Positions 11,092-21,190 are shown, numbered from the stretch's first letter. The stretch: DNA of 64,000 nt from Eulemur rufifrons (GCF_041146395.1 NC_091002.1:11030501-11094500), one strand, 5' to 3'. Notes: generated by a model not told the origin, from the sequence alone. Translations and numbers: made by a program.

Positions 11092-11370
11092 TAATCCTCC
11101 TCTCTTCAGTGTGGGCAGGACTTGTGGCTTGCTTCTAGCCAACAGAATGTGGCAATGGTGATGGGATGTCACTCCTATGACATGACATGACATACATATA
11201 AAACTCCATCTTCTGAGAATGCATTACAGTGAGAGATGCTCTTGTGCTGACACTGAAGAAGCAAACTGCCATGTTGTGAACCACCCATGGAGGTGGCTAC
11301 GTGGTAGGGGACTGCAGGTCCTCTAGGAGCTGAAAGGCTGAACATACAAATGGACAATGGCTGGACCATC
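11092..11370 (+). mobile_element. MLT1-type LTR fragment
   Basis: Blocks include 'gtgggcaggacttgtggctt', 'ttctagccaacagaatgtgg', 'ggtgatgggatgtcactcc' and 'gcaaactgccatgttgtgaa', in the order seen in MaLR LTRs. The remainder of the LTR is missing or too diverged. Confidence 0.7.
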
Positions 11371-11384
11371 TGTTAAAATAGAAT

Positions 11385-11562
11385 TCTAACCAGCAACCTG
11401 CAGCAACCAGCCCAGGAAATCAACCCATTACCTACAGAAACCAGCCCAGAAGCCAGCCTGCTATTTATAAGTAAGACTTGTAGGAAATCGGACCACTATC
11501 TCCAACAACTGGTCCAGGAAGCCAAACAACCATCCCTGCAACAATCAGTCCCAAACTGTCAA
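11385..11562. repeat. Imperfect repeats of an 'aaccagcccaggaa' motif
   Basis: About five degenerate units recur at roughly 30-45 base spacing: 'caaccagcccaggaaatc', 'aaaccagcccagaagcca', 'aactggtccaggaagcca' and relatives. This could be an internal repeat of an LTR or a decayed minisatellite. The family was not recognised. Confidence 0.45.
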
Positions 11563-11744
11563 GACTTAATTAGTAACTGACAGCTTTCTGGGTTGGTTGG
11601 TTTGCATTTGAAAGGCACATTCCTGGACAGAGTTTTTTGCTATCTCTAGGAATTAACTACCCCTGAGAGGGGAAGTCCCTTCCAGTGTCAGCAAGGCCCC
11701 AGGTGTCAAAGAATCAGAATAAAAAGACACGTTTAATACAGATG

Positions 11745-11905
11745 ATTTCTGTTGCAGCTACTTAACTCTGCCACTGAAGCATGAAAGCAGCCACAGACAA
11801 TATATAAATAAGTGGGTGTGGCTGAGTTCCAATAAAACTTTACTCACTAAAACAGGTGTTGGCCAGATTTTTCTCACAGGGTGTAGTTTCGGACCCATGT
11901 CTAGA
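11745..11905. mobile_element. hAT-Charlie-like DNA transposon fragment
   Basis: Shows 'ttgcagctacttaactctgc', 'aaagcagccacagacaatat', 'gtggctgagttccaataaaa' and 'tttactcactaaaacaggtg', the end region of a common mammalian Charlie-type element. The terminal 'ggccagatttttctcacagg' is a decayed version of the GC-rich tip. Confidence 0.65.
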
Positions 11906-12188
11906 TAAAGGAATCAGAACAATTAGAACAAAAGCAATAATCAAGGCATCGCCAAAGAGAGATCAGAAGGTTTCACTGTGCTGTACACCAAATCAATGAA
12001 AAGATATTCATACTCCAACACATCCTGGGAAATTGCTTAACATAGGAAGATGAAGAAATATTCTTAAAGCATTTAAAAGCAGTGCCTATAATAATGAGGA
12101 AAAGCAAATCAGGCTGAATCTAGACTTCTCACTGAGTTTAAATATTAAAAAGTAATAAAGCAATGTCTATTGATATTTGAAGAGAAAT
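11906..12188 (+). mobile_element. L1M 3' region, part 1 (split by an LTR)
   Basis: Old L1 3'-end type sequence: 'gaaattgcttaacataggaa', 'tctagacttctcactgagtt', 'agtaataaagcaatgtctat'. It is interrupted at about 12,189 by an MLT1-like LTR and appears to resume at about 12,716. Confidence 0.55.
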
Positions 12189-12715
12189 GGTATCAATTAT
12201 CTATTGTTGTATAACAAACTACCCTTAAAACAACAATTACTTATTTTTCATCATTAGGTAGGCTGGCTAGGCTCAGCTGGTGGTTCTTCTGCACCACATG
12301 GTGTCAGCTAAAGTCACTGACATGGCTGAATTTACCAGGAAGCTCAGCTAGGGCTGGATCATTCAAGATGGCTGGAGCCTCAGCTGGGTAACTAGATGGC
12401 TAAACATTGCCTAAGATTCTCTCTCTCCACATGGAGTTTCATCATTCAGTACCCAATCCCAAGATTCCTTACATGGCTTTGCATCCCATGAAGGCCAGAA
12501 TGGGGGCTACCAGGCCATTAAAGTACTAAGGCAAAAGTCACACAGCATCACTTTCACCACATTCTATTGGCCAAACCAAGCCAGAGGGTGAGACTAGATT
12601 CAAGAAGAGGGGAAACGGACCAAGCTCTTGATGAGAAAAGTGACAGACGTGACTACACCAGGATAGGAGAAACTGTTGGGGGCCATTTTTGCAGATCATC
12701 TACCACAGAAAACAA
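12189..12715 (-). mobile_element. MLT1-type LTR, inserted in old L1
   Basis: In the given orientation it starts 'tatcaattatctattgttgt', continues 'ataacaaactacccttaaaa', then 'cacattctattggccaaacc', and ends 'agatcatctaccaca'. This is a MaLR LTR read on the opposite strand. It lies within L1M 3' sequence, so it is the younger of the two. Confidence 0.75.
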
Positions 12716-12990
12716 GAATTCTCAACACATTTGTGTCTAAAAGGATGAGAAAGATTTTCTCAGAAACATAAATGATTAGAAAACTTATGACTTATGTTCT
12801 TCTTGAAGAAAATATTTTGAATTATATGGTAGCTGATGAAAAAGTAAATTATTAAGAATGGCAAAGACATGAAAGAGAAGTAGATATTGAAACAAGTTTA
12901 AACAAAGGATTAAATCTAAGTGACAGCTATAAATAAAATTGAAATCTGAAGATAGATATAAAAGTTATTCCTGAAAGATGAATCATATAG
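12716..12990 (+). mobile_element. L1M 3' region, part 2
   Basis: AT-rich continuation of the L1 fragment at 11,906-12,188: 'aagaattctcaacacatttg', 'ggatgagaaagattttctca', 'cttcttgaagaaaatatttt'. No coding capacity remains. Confidence 0.5.
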
Positions 12991-13376
12991 TCTAAAAATA
13001 ATGATTCACTAATCGAAATATGGCTTAAAGTCCAGAACACATAAACAAAGACTAGACAGACTACAGAGGCTGGGCAGAGGCTGTGAGCAGGGGACAAGGA
13101 AGCATGATAAATTCCATGCTGACATGGGCACAGCCATGTGTTTTTGATTTTGGTAGTCAGGGTTGGCAGTTTTCAAATAAATTAAAGATACTCAGAACTC
13201 TTTATTTTCCACCCTCTCAAATCTGCCCGCATTCCAGTAAATGGCCCCACAATTCCAGGTGCTCAGCCAGAAGGGTAAGTGCATGTGTGGTCTCTCTTTG
13301 CCTCTCCTCTACAGGACTGCTGTGATGTGCTCCGAAGACTCATCCTCTGGAACATATGCAAAAAAGGCTTAGTGTA
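12991..13376. other. Gene-free interval, nothing recognised
   Basis: A short open + frame at 13,083-13,325 has no family signature. I found no repeat or regulatory element to report. Confidence 0.35.
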
Positions 13377-13377
13377 T

Positions 13378-13685
13378 GTCTTAGTCCATTGTGTAGACTA
13401 AGTCTATAACAGAATACCCGAGACTGGGTAATTTATCATGAACAGAAATTTATTTCTCATCGTTCTGGAGGCTGGGAAGTCCAAGAGTGAGGGGTTAGCA
13501 TCTGACAAGGGCCTTCTTTCTGTGTCATCACGTGACAGAAGGTGGAAGGGCGAGAGCAAGAGGGAGTGAATTTTCTCTTTTATAACAGCCCCAATCCCAC
13601 CCATGAGGGTGGAGCCCTCATGGCCTAATCACCATAATCAATATCAGTTTTGGAGGGGACAAACATTCAAGCCAAAGCAAGGTAT
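13378..13685 (-). mobile_element. MaLR LTR (MST/MLT1-like)
   Basis: Blocks in reverse-LTR order: 'gtcttagtccattgtgtaga', 'acagaatacccgagactggg', 'taatttatcatgaacagaaa', 'ttctggaggctgggaagtcc', 'catgagggtggagccctcat' and 'ggggacaaacattcaagcc'. A solitary LTR. Confidence 0.85.
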
Positions 13686-13694
13686 AAACATACA

Positions 13695-13696
<2 letters not shown>

Positions 13697-13730
<34 letters not shown>
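13697..13730. repeat. (CA)n microsatellite
   Basis: About 16 consecutive CA units follow the LTR. Probably length-polymorphic. Confidence 0.95.
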
Positions 13731-13732
<2 letters not shown>

Positions 13733-13954
13733 TTTTTTAAAATGCCACCCTATTTCATTCTAACTTCTGAATTTTCACAGTCTCAAAGGAGAACATATTT
13801 TTCCAGTTAATGTAAGCAAACATTTGCTATTTTAAGTTACCCTCCAAGTTTAGTAAATTTATTGATGGCTGAATTCAACTAAAGAGTAGTTCAAATTGTA
13901 TCCAAATATACTCCAGGAGAGACATGTAAGAGAGCTTGCCCCATGGGTCCTGCC

Positions 13955-14587
13955 TTCAGAGGACACCTTGAACACACCCATTCGCCTCCATCTCTAACCC
14001 TCTACCCAATCCGTCTTCCTTTGCCTGGTGACCACAGGCCTACCTCGCTTGCCTTCTTCCATTCACTGCTCATCTCCTCCCTGTGATCCTTTCTTCCACA
14101 GCCTTTTCTGTGGTCATTGAAAACTGCAAATCAGACTGAGTCATTCCCTGCTCGGAACCCTCCCTGACTATCCCTAAACCTCTAATTTTAGCCACAGTGG
14201 CCATCCTGTTCCTTGACACCCACCTTAGGGCCTTGGCTCTGGCTGTTCCTTCTGCCTAGACTGGAATGTTTCTCAGATATTCACCTGTCTGCGTCCTTCT
14301 TATCATCCACCACCATGTAAGCACAACCTTCTCAGGGAGGTCTTCTCCAATAGCCCAAATTAAGTACGGCCCCAGCCACTGTCTCTCACTTACTCTGCTT
14401 TTCATGGCATGCATCCTGCCCTGTATAGCTTCATATATAATTGTTCATGTGTTTATTGCCTGTCTCTCTATTAGATGGTAAGCACCATTAAGGAAAAATT
14501 TTATCTATTACATTGCATATCCACAGTACCAAGGACAGTGCCAGCCACTCCATAGATAAAGTTATGTGTTGAAAAAAGGAATGAAAG
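13955..14587 (+). mobile_element. L2 LINE 3' portion
   Basis: About 630 bases follow the L2 3' region: 'gccttggctctggctgttcc', 'cttctgcctagactggaatg', 'cttctcagggaggtcttctc', 'gatggtaagcaccattaagg', 'agtaccaaggacagtgccag', ending 'aaagttatgtgttgaaaaaa'. Coding capacity is gone. L2 is an ancient mammalian family, so decay is expected. Confidence 0.85.
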
Positions 14588-14639
14588 AACCCGTATGGTT
14601 GAAACAGGAAGTATGCTTTCCAAATGACTGGAGGATAGA

Positions 14640-15560
14640 CAGAGAAATGGCGCTCAGTCACTTTAACTAAAAAAACACAGAATTTAGGAAATGGTAGGGT
14701 TTTATAAAGCCCAAAAAGCGTAAAATTAAGATGGCAGAAATTAAACCAAATGCATCAGTTGGATTTAAAAATAAAATCCAATTATGGTACATATTGCTTT
14801 AAAAAGACTCATCTAAAACAAAACGATGCAGATAGCCTTAAAATAGAGGACGAACAAAAATTTACTTGGTGAATGCAAACACAAAGAAAGTAGGGGTCAT
14901 GATATGAATTTCAGTCAAAGAATAAATCAGTGGAAATGCACTGAATGGGGCAAAGGAGGTTTATTATACTAATAACTATGCAATGCATGGCGGAATGATA
15001 GTACGCATAAATATTTATGTACTGTGTAACACGGCATGAAAATGCTGCGATACAAATAGTTGAAAGTCGAAGAAAAATGTCAGAACTCCAATTGAAATGG
15101 GAGATGTTCACACATCTGCCCTAGATCTGTTTTATTCAGGAAGAGGAGTAGGGAAGAAGGCAGGATATAAACCAGGAGACTGGCTGGCAAATAAAATAAT
15201 AAAATAAATGACAGAGACTTTGAATAAATATGTAAGATGAATTAACAATTAATTACTATTTGTGTTCTCTAATAAACAATTTTTGCTAACGATTATATGC
15301 TAAGCATAGAACTAGATTATGGGGGAATGCTTAATATGCCTTCTTTTCTGATAAATGTGGAAATATTTTTTCAAAATTAATCATATACTAGGTCACAAAG
15401 AAAGTCCCAACTAATTTCCAAGAAGCAGAATTTTTATAAACTACATTCTTTGACCACAATGCAGTAAACTTGAAATTAATAACAAAAATTTAAAGAACAA
15501 CAACAAACCTAAACACTTGGAAATTTTAAAATGATTTAAATGATAAAGTCAAATAAAGTA
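14640..15560 (+). mobile_element. Old L1M/HAL1-like ORF2 5' region
   Basis: Degenerate endonuclease-region L1: 'ttggatttaaaaataaaatc', 'aaaaagactcatctaaaaca', 'gcaaacacaaagaaagtagg', 'ataaatatttatgtactgtg', then 'catatactaggtcacaaaga' and 'accacaatgcagtaaacttg'. Many stops and frame shifts are present. The gap between the two halves (about 15,125-15,350) is not clearly L1. Confidence 0.65.
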
Positions 15561-16495
15561 ACAAAATATTAGGTAATTATGTATAGGTTTGCTTTTACAT
15601 TTGTGCTTCTAATTCTATATATAAAATCCTATATATAAAATTAATGTTTTTTCTTCTCATTAACAAATTATTAATATAATATTTTAAATATTCAAACAGT
15701 TCCTAAACATACAACTTGAAAAGTTAAAGGTCTAATAATCCCACACTCCAGGGATAATCACTGATTCTTTCCTTTTAGATTCTGAAACAAAGATATTAAG
15801 TTAAAAATATATATATATATATGTATCCTTTCCGATGTCCCTTCTCTTGAGAACTACCTCTCTCCGGTGAACCACATCTTTGGAGAAGGAGGTAGGTAGT
15901 TCCAACTACTCTATTAGGTAATCCCTAACACTTGCAAATAGTTAACGAACCACTGCTATTCTCTCCCTATCTTCCAGGGTGGCATGCCAGCACAGACCAA
16001 TCAATAAATAATCGCCATAATTATTATGATGATGATGATTTTATAGCTTCAGACTCTGGAGTACAAAACTGCTCTTTTCAAGTCATTTTTTATGCACACT
16101 CACCTCGACTTGCTCTGCTCAAAAAAAGACAGAGAAAAAATTGCTGAGTTGCCAGCTCTGAACAATGCTTCCAGCATCAATGCTGCCTGGTTTACTTTAA
16201 AGGGGAAATAACTTCATTAGAAATGGCATTTTCTTGGCTAGCTGGTCCCCCGCTGACAAAAATGCCCCAACAGCACTTGTACTCTCTGCAGCTGACAGGA
16301 GTGGCCACTCCAGTCTCCAGGGACCCTGGGGTAGGAGGTCAAACCTACCAAAAATGAGCTAAGTCCATGAGAGGAGGCAAGGTTCGTTACTTGAGTGCTA
16401 TGTCCTCGCAGTATTCTCTGACCAAGTGTGGCCTCCCTAGTAATCTTTTTTCCTCTTCCCAGCTTAGTTTTCCTCCATGACCCCCATGCCATGCA
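15561..16495. other. Gene-free interval with simple sequence
   Basis: AT-rich to about 15,830, with a short (TA)n near 15,808-15,821 and a (GAT)n at 16,026-16,039. At 15,840-15,910 the blocks 'gaactacctctctcc' and 'ggtaggtagttcc' form a loose inverted repeat. Nothing else was recognised. Confidence 0.45.
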
Positions 16496-16499
16496 TCAA

Positions 16500-16655
16500 C
16501 TTGTTTGTCTTGAGTGATTGCCTCTCTCTCCCCATCAGAATGTGAGTTCCAAGAGGGCACAGGGTTTTATCTGTTTGGTTCACTGCTGTAACCCTAGAGC
16601 CCATGACAGTGCTTGACACATAGTAGGTACCCAATAAATAGTTTTGAATGAATGG
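16500..16655 (+). mobile_element. L2 LINE 3' end
   Basis: Ends in the typical L2 terminus: 'cagaatgtgagttccaagag', 'ggcacagggttttatctgtt', 'gcttgacacatagtaggtac' and 'ccaataaatagttttgaatg', followed by a short 'aatg' repeat. Confidence 0.85.
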
Positions 16656-17370
16656 CCCCCAAATTCATATCTCCAGTAAAAGGCGCTTTCCTGGGAGAGG
16701 GCAGGGCCAAAGGGGCCAGAGTTCTGGATAGACAGAGCCTCTGGAACCATCCAGGAACAATGAATGTCCACAGAGGAAGGAAGTTTCCGAGAGGCCGCAT
16801 GGAAGGAGAGAAGAACCAGAAGAAAGGAGCAGAGGCCAAGCACCTTCTGCGTTTACCTGGGGCCCCTCATCTGTAAAACTGAGTCACTCTGTGGCTGAAA
16901 AAGGGAGAGATGCAGGAGGGATGTGGGGTCAGGTCTACCTCTCTGTCCATCTCTCGTTTTGCCCGCATACCCTGTATCCAACCTCTTCAGAATTGCTGTC
17001 AGCAGCACTTTCAAAATAAATAAGAATGCAACTCCCTCTGTCCACCTCTAACACTGGAAATTAATTGCCGACAATGTTAGAGTTATGGAAGGAGCCAGCG
17101 TCACAGAGGGAACCACAAAGTGACAAAGGAACACCTCAAAGGTGTCAAAGAGGCCCCTGTTTTGGACAGAAGCAGAACACTGGAACGGAAAAGACATGGA
17201 ACAGACCTTAGTTCTGTTCTTGTTCTGCTTCAGACAGGAGGGGAGGACACTTGGATTTCCTTAACGTTTGTTTTTGTGACTCCTACCTTCTAAAAGCCCA
17301 AGATTTATGTATCATTTATCAGCAGCTCAGCTCCCAAGAAAGCACACCACTGCAATTCTCCTGTTCCCAG
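16656..17370. other. Gene-free interval left of the CpG island
   Basis: No repeat recognised. Two overlapping - strand open frames (16,580-16,843 and 16,594-16,839) have no family signature. Proximity to the island makes promoter-distal regulatory sequence possible, but none is demonstrable. Confidence 0.3.
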
Positions 17371-17374
17371 TCAC

Positions 17375-17690
17375 CCATTTAATAAATAACTGAGCACCTG
17401 CTACAGGCCAGGCGCTCTCAGTCTAATGCCTGAGATACGCTGAAGAGCAAAGTAGAGGTCTCCCTGCCCTGGGGGAGTTGACATTCTGGGGGCAGGGGTG
17501 GGTGACAGAGGGTAAACAATGAACATCAATAAGTAAATTATCTGGGATGTTAGAAGAGGTCAGTGACAGGAAAAAAGAAAAAGAATATTGGCACAGATCA
17601 TAGAATTAAATAGGTGGGGTGGTCAGAGTAGGCCTCCTTAGGAAGGTGGGATTTGAGCCAAGAGGGTTAGAGCTGACTCTAACACTGTCA
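17375..17690 (-). mobile_element. L2/L3-like ancient LINE fragment
   Basis: Contains 'gagcacctgctacaggccag', 'tctccctgccctgggggagt', 'tgacattctgggggcagggg', 'ggtggtcagagtaggcctcc' and 'aaggtgggatttgagccaag'. This order is typical of an L2-class element read in reverse. It ends directly against the CpG island. Confidence 0.6.
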
Positions 17691-17800
17691 GCAATTAATC
17701 CCCAAAGGTGCCGTCCCCGGGCGGGAAGTGGGGAAACCCAGCAGATCACCAGGGACGCGCCTGACTCGAGAGGAGACGACCGCTGGTTCCCGCTCGGGAG

Positions 17801-17928
17801 CCCGCCCCGCAGCTCCGCGCGCCCCGCCTCGGTGCGCTGCCCTCGGCAGGGTTACAAAGGGCACCCCGCGCACGGCCAAACCACATTCCGCCTCCCAGCT
17901 GCTCGCCCTCCAGCGGGCCCGGGCGGGG
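17801..17928. promoter_or_regulatory. Cluster of Sp1/KLF-type GC boxes
   Basis: CCCGCCCC at 17,801-17,808, GCCCCGCCTC at 17,821-17,830 and GGGCGGGG at 17,921-17,928 lie within 130 bases at the left edge of the island. Such clusters recruit Sp1/KLF factors at TATA-less promoters. Occupancy is inferred. Confidence 0.5.
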
Positions 17929-18420
17929 CTGGGTGGCCCAGCGCACACACAAACAAACCCAGGCGGCCGCCTGGCCAGCGAGGACCGAGCAAAACAACCG
18001 GCCCTGGCTCCCAGAGCGTGTCCAACCCCAGAGAACGAGCCCCGGGACGAGGGCTGGGGCCAACGCACGCCTCCGGGTGGGGCTTTTCCAGCCCCCGCGG
18101 CCCATCCTGGGATCTGAAGTTGGGCGGCGGGGCTCGGTATGGGAAGGGGGTGCGCTTGAGTTTGTGAAAGAACGAGAAAGGGAAGAATCTCCAAGAACAA
18201 AACTGGTCCGCGCCCGGGAGCGCAGAAGAGGGAGGCCGCAGCGCCGAGGCGGGTCAGGAGCCGGTCCAGCCAAGTTTGCTCCGCGTTAGATAAACTTTCT
18301 GATCCCAGTTTTTCCTGCTTGCAGCCTGGGTTCCTGGTAACAGGGTAAGCGCCCAGGGCGGACGACAGGAGGGGCGGAGGGTGGGCGGTACGAGGGGTTG
18401 GGGATGGCCAGACCCAGGGT

Positions 18421-18432
18421 CGCGCAGGCGCC
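18421..18432. promoter_or_regulatory. NRF1-like site
   Basis: The sequence 'cgcgcaggcgcc' matches the NRF1 pattern YGCGCANGCGCR at all but the last base. It is followed at once by 'atcgtcgccac'. NRF1 sites concentrate just upstream of starts in CpG-island promoters, so a start site between about 18,430 and 18,510 is plausible. Confidence 0.5.
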
Positions 18433-18506
18433 ATCGTCGCCACCTCAGATCCGATCCCCCCGCCCCATCCCCTCCGCTAGCTCCAGAGGGTGGCTGGGGG
18501 AGGGGG

Positions 18507-18702
18507 ATGGCCAGCCCTGCAGCGGAGGGAGGGCCGCAGGCAGACACAAAGCCCTTCCCTCTCCTCCCCCTTCCCCTCCCCTCTACCCCTTCCTCCTCCT
18601 CCTCCTCCTGCTCCTCCCGGGTGGGGAAACCCAGCCCCGCGCTCGTCCGCGGGGCCACCGGTCGCCCCCGCCTCCGGGACTTGCGGGGAGGGCCCGCTCG
18701 AG
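18507..18702 (+). CDS. Candidate first coding exon with donor at 18,703 (unidentified gene)
   Basis: An ATG in fair context (G at -3 and +4) opens a frame that begins MASPAAEGGPQAD and stays open for 65 codons plus one base. It reaches 'ctcgag/gtaagg', a near-ideal splice donor at 18,703. The predicted peptide is low in complexity: a Pro/Leu stretch, six consecutive serines (encoded by the TCC repeat) and a basic Arg-rich end. No domain or protein family was recognised. The frame is also open upstream to at least 18,381, which is common in CpG-rich DNA and weakens the case. It could equally be 5' UTR of the same exon. Confidence 0.25.
18551..18618. repeat. Polypyrimidine tract with (TCC)n
   Basis: Almost pure C/T on the + strand, ending in about seven TCC units at 18,590-18,610. 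Mirror-like homopyrimidine runs in promoters can form triplex (H-DNA) structures; that is an inference. In the candidate exon frame it encodes the serine run. Confidence 0.8.
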
Positions 18703-19244
18703 GTAAGGGGCGGTGGCAGCGGAGACCCCACCCCCTGTGCCCGCACCCAGCACCCGGGGAGGCTCCGGGCGCGGGCGGGGCTCTCCGGGGTTCCAGGCGC
18801 TGGGTGCTGCTGCGCTCACTCTTCTCCCCTCCCGAGGAGACGGAGAAGAGAGCCAGGGAGCGTGCTTAGGGGTCGTGGGGGACATATCGGAGAGGGGGCA
18901 CCAGGGAGCGGGGACGAGGGCAGGGTGATAGTCTAGCGCGAGAGGTGACCTCTGGTCTAGGCAGGGTCACTGGGTATCCTCAGCTGAACTCTGCAGAGCG
19001 GGGTGAGAGGGGCAGCCCGGGGTGCGGGCACGATGGCTCGAGGTGCGGGTGTGTGCGCGTGTGCACGGGAAGGGACAGTAGGGACCTTTGTGCAGTTGTA
19101 CCTGCGGGGCTGCCTACGGGGTGTCAAGTGCTGCGCCTTGCGTCTGTGCGCGCAGGCAGGGCCGGGGGTCGCATAGCCCCGGTTCCCAGCGCGAAGCCCG
19201 CCGGTGCTTCTAGCCACCGTGCAGGCCAGACGCTCCGACGCAAG

Positions 19245-19284
19245 ATGTCCTCCCCCGGGTGGAAAAGTCCCCGCAGGAGGGTCG
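19245..19284 (+). CDS. Candidate short coding exon with donor at 19,285
   Basis: The start 'caagATGtcc' has A at -3. It opens 13 codons (MSSPGWKSPRRRV) plus one base before the donor 'g/gtgagt' at 19,285. The same frame is open leftward to 18,945. It could be an alternative first exon 540 bases downstream of the 18,507-18,702 candidate. The phase (one base left over) is the same for both, so both could join a common second exon. No second exon was identified in the window. Confidence 0.2.
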
Positions 19285-19520
19285 GTGAGTCCTGGCAGGG
19301 GGCGTTTGGGCTGTCGTGGTGATTGATGGCAGCACAGCGGGCGGAGGAGGAGCCCCGGGTTCCTGCCGGGAAGGGACGGGGCCACTTTCCCACTTTGAGG
19401 CTTCTCCGCCCCCTTCTGAGCTCAGCCTCCACCCTTGGCCTCGGCTCCCACGAGCGAGGCGTCCACCCACCGGTGATGGCGCGCCCCTTGACGGCGGGGG
19501 GCAGCAGGGTTTGCAGACGT

Positions 19521-19816
19521 TCAGCTTTAAAGCCTATCATGTGTTGCCAAGAAATACAACACAAGATCAGCCCCCTGGGCCCTGAGAGGCGCCTCTCTTC
19601 TGGCGCTCTCAAATCCCTGGGGCTTTCCTAATTCAGCAGAAGAGGCTGCAGCATACAGTATAGCTGCGCTTCCTTGCAGGGTTTTGGGCACAATGGGGTT
19701 TCTTAGGAAGATGCTATAATCAATAAGGCAATTTCGGAGTACTCTTCTACCAAAAGGCCCTTGTAAATACTGAAGCAAAAATAAACACTTGGCAGTACTC
19801 AGTAACTAAAATAAAT
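19521..19816. other. Right shore of the CpG island
   Basis: CpG density falls off quickly after 19,620. No repeat or exon was recognised. Confidence 0.4.
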
Positions 19817-19915
19817 AGTATTTTAATGCAATATTTTTTTAAACATGGATTGAATGTAAAAAATCCATGATGAACAAAATATCAACATTTGAAATAAAGA
19901 TGGGTGTTGTTATGA
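19817..19915 (+). repeat. Diverged direct repeat, copy A
   Basis: About 99 bases similar to 21,090-21,190 (copy B). Shared blocks are 'agtattttaatgcaa', 'attgaatgtaaaaaatcca', 'aatgaacaaaatatcaacat' (copy A has one change) and 'aaataaaga'. By eye the identity is around 85%. It could be two copies of an old interspersed repeat or a local duplication. Confidence 0.8.
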
Positions 19916-21089
19916 CCCTGCGTCATTGTGCAATGGAAACAATCGTTTCCAATCCCACCCCTCCCTGCTCCCATTTGTCTTGTTCCCTGCCTGGTGGCTT
20001 ATGAGGGTTGACAATGGCATGCAACAAAATCAGCAACTCGAGCTGCATACATAGATAATCATGTTTATTGACTGTAGAGCTTTTGTTAACTTTTTGCCTG
20101 GCTCAAATATGAGAGGATATTTTGGTAAGTATATATAGAGGTGTTCGTTTTCATTTTTATCTCAGATCCAATGTCTCTGAACACCCATGCATTCCCATGC
20201 TTTGGCACCTTGGTAGAGGGCATCACAGGCCAGGGATGGGGAGGGACCTGGGGAACAGTGAAGGGCCCTTGCATTTGGGACTTGGGAAGAGGGTTGTTGA
20301 CAGGAGCTCTTGGGTTTGGGGACTTGCCCTCTCCGAGGTTGAAGGCTGGGGACATGGGAGAAGACCAGCCTGCCACCTTGCCTGGAGACATTCTCCCGCA
20401 GACCAGGAGAGGACAGGAGACTAAAGTAGCCCACACTTGACCTCCAGTGTAAGGACAAATGGCAGGGAGGTTGACTTCCTCCAGGGCTATCATTTGTGCT
20501 TGTTTAGAAAGAACTTTCCAGCAATCCTTTTATCCCCACCCAAGGTGCTCCCCTCACATACCTTCTCCAAAGTCAAGGGCCACTACCTACTCCAAAGAGG
20601 AGTTCCACTCTCCAGAAAGAACCTCCTTACTTAGCTAAATCCTCTTCCTCTGCTTCCACAGGGAAATCATTTCTCTGTCAAGGGTATGCTACACTGGGCG
20701 GTAGGTGCACATTAATGGGACCCATTGATGGGAGGCCCATTCTTCACATACTCCCCACATTATATCATTTTGACCTTGTGTCAACTCCCCTTGTTCATTC
20801 AAACTTCCTAATGATCCTTCAAGAGTCCTACTGGATTCAGCAAGAAAGATTTCCCTGGCCCCTCCTCCTTTCCCTGGTAAGGCACCCCCTCAGTGCCACC
20901 AGAATTCCTTGTGGGTATCACTCAAGAGCAATATGCAGTGGCCCTCACTTGCCCACTGTCTGGAAGCCTCTCGGGGTCCAAAGCCAGGCCACAGCCCTTA
21001 CAACCCACCACTCAAGGAGGGGTTACTGAGTGAGTGCATGCACAAAAGTATTCCTTTGTAAAGTCATTTTGGGGAGTTACACAGCAAGA
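19916..21089. other. Gene-free interval between the direct repeats
   Basis: Overlapping frames at 20,086-20,493 on both strands have no recognisable family, and none is bounded by good splice sites. The stretch 20,510-20,960 is pyrimidine-rich with a distant L2-like look that I could not confirm. Confidence 0.35.
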
Positions 21090-21190
21090 AGTATTTTAAT
21101 GCAACGTTTTTGAAAAAAAATCAATTGAATGTAAAAAATCCACAATGAACAAAATATCAACATTTTAAATAAAGACAGGTGCTGTCATGA
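21090..21190 (+). repeat. Diverged direct repeat, copy B
   Basis: Partner of 19,817-19,915, in the same orientation, 1.27 kb to the right. Similarity starts and stops sharply at the same points in both copies. Confidence 0.8.

Larger units (their letters stand above)
17700..19520. promoter_or_regulatory. CpG island, probable promoter
   Basis: About 1.8 kb of dense CpG in a genome segment that is otherwise strongly CpG-depleted. The richest part is 17,740-18,800. It has several GC boxes (17,801-17,808; 17,921-17,928; around 18,371; 18,457-18,466) and no convincing TATA box. The edges fall abruptly: an old LINE on the left and AT-rich DNA after 19,620. Unmethylated islands of this size usually mark a housekeeping or developmental promoter. 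Transcription to the right is favoured by two + strand donors (18,703 and 19,285). The gene was not recognised. Confidence 0.85.

Noticed and set aside
13697..13730. Repeat array considered as CRISPR-like
   Set aside because: Simple (CA)n without spacers, and the window is clearly mammalian. No CRISPR array exists here.
15840..15910. Loose inverted repeat 'gaactacctctctcc' / 'ggtaggtagttcc'
   Set aside because: The arms match imperfectly, and no family or function could be tied to them.
18325..18344. Apparent 20-base microexon: acceptor 'ttttcctgcttgcag' followed by a donor 'gtaagc'
   Set aside because: Splice-like words this close are expected by chance, and it lies upstream of the likely start site where no acceptor is needed.
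17688..18443. Long - strand open frame (251 codons) in the CpG island
   Set aside because: It starts with GTG, lies in GC-rich DNA where stops are rare, overlaps other long frames on both strands and has no recognisable domain.
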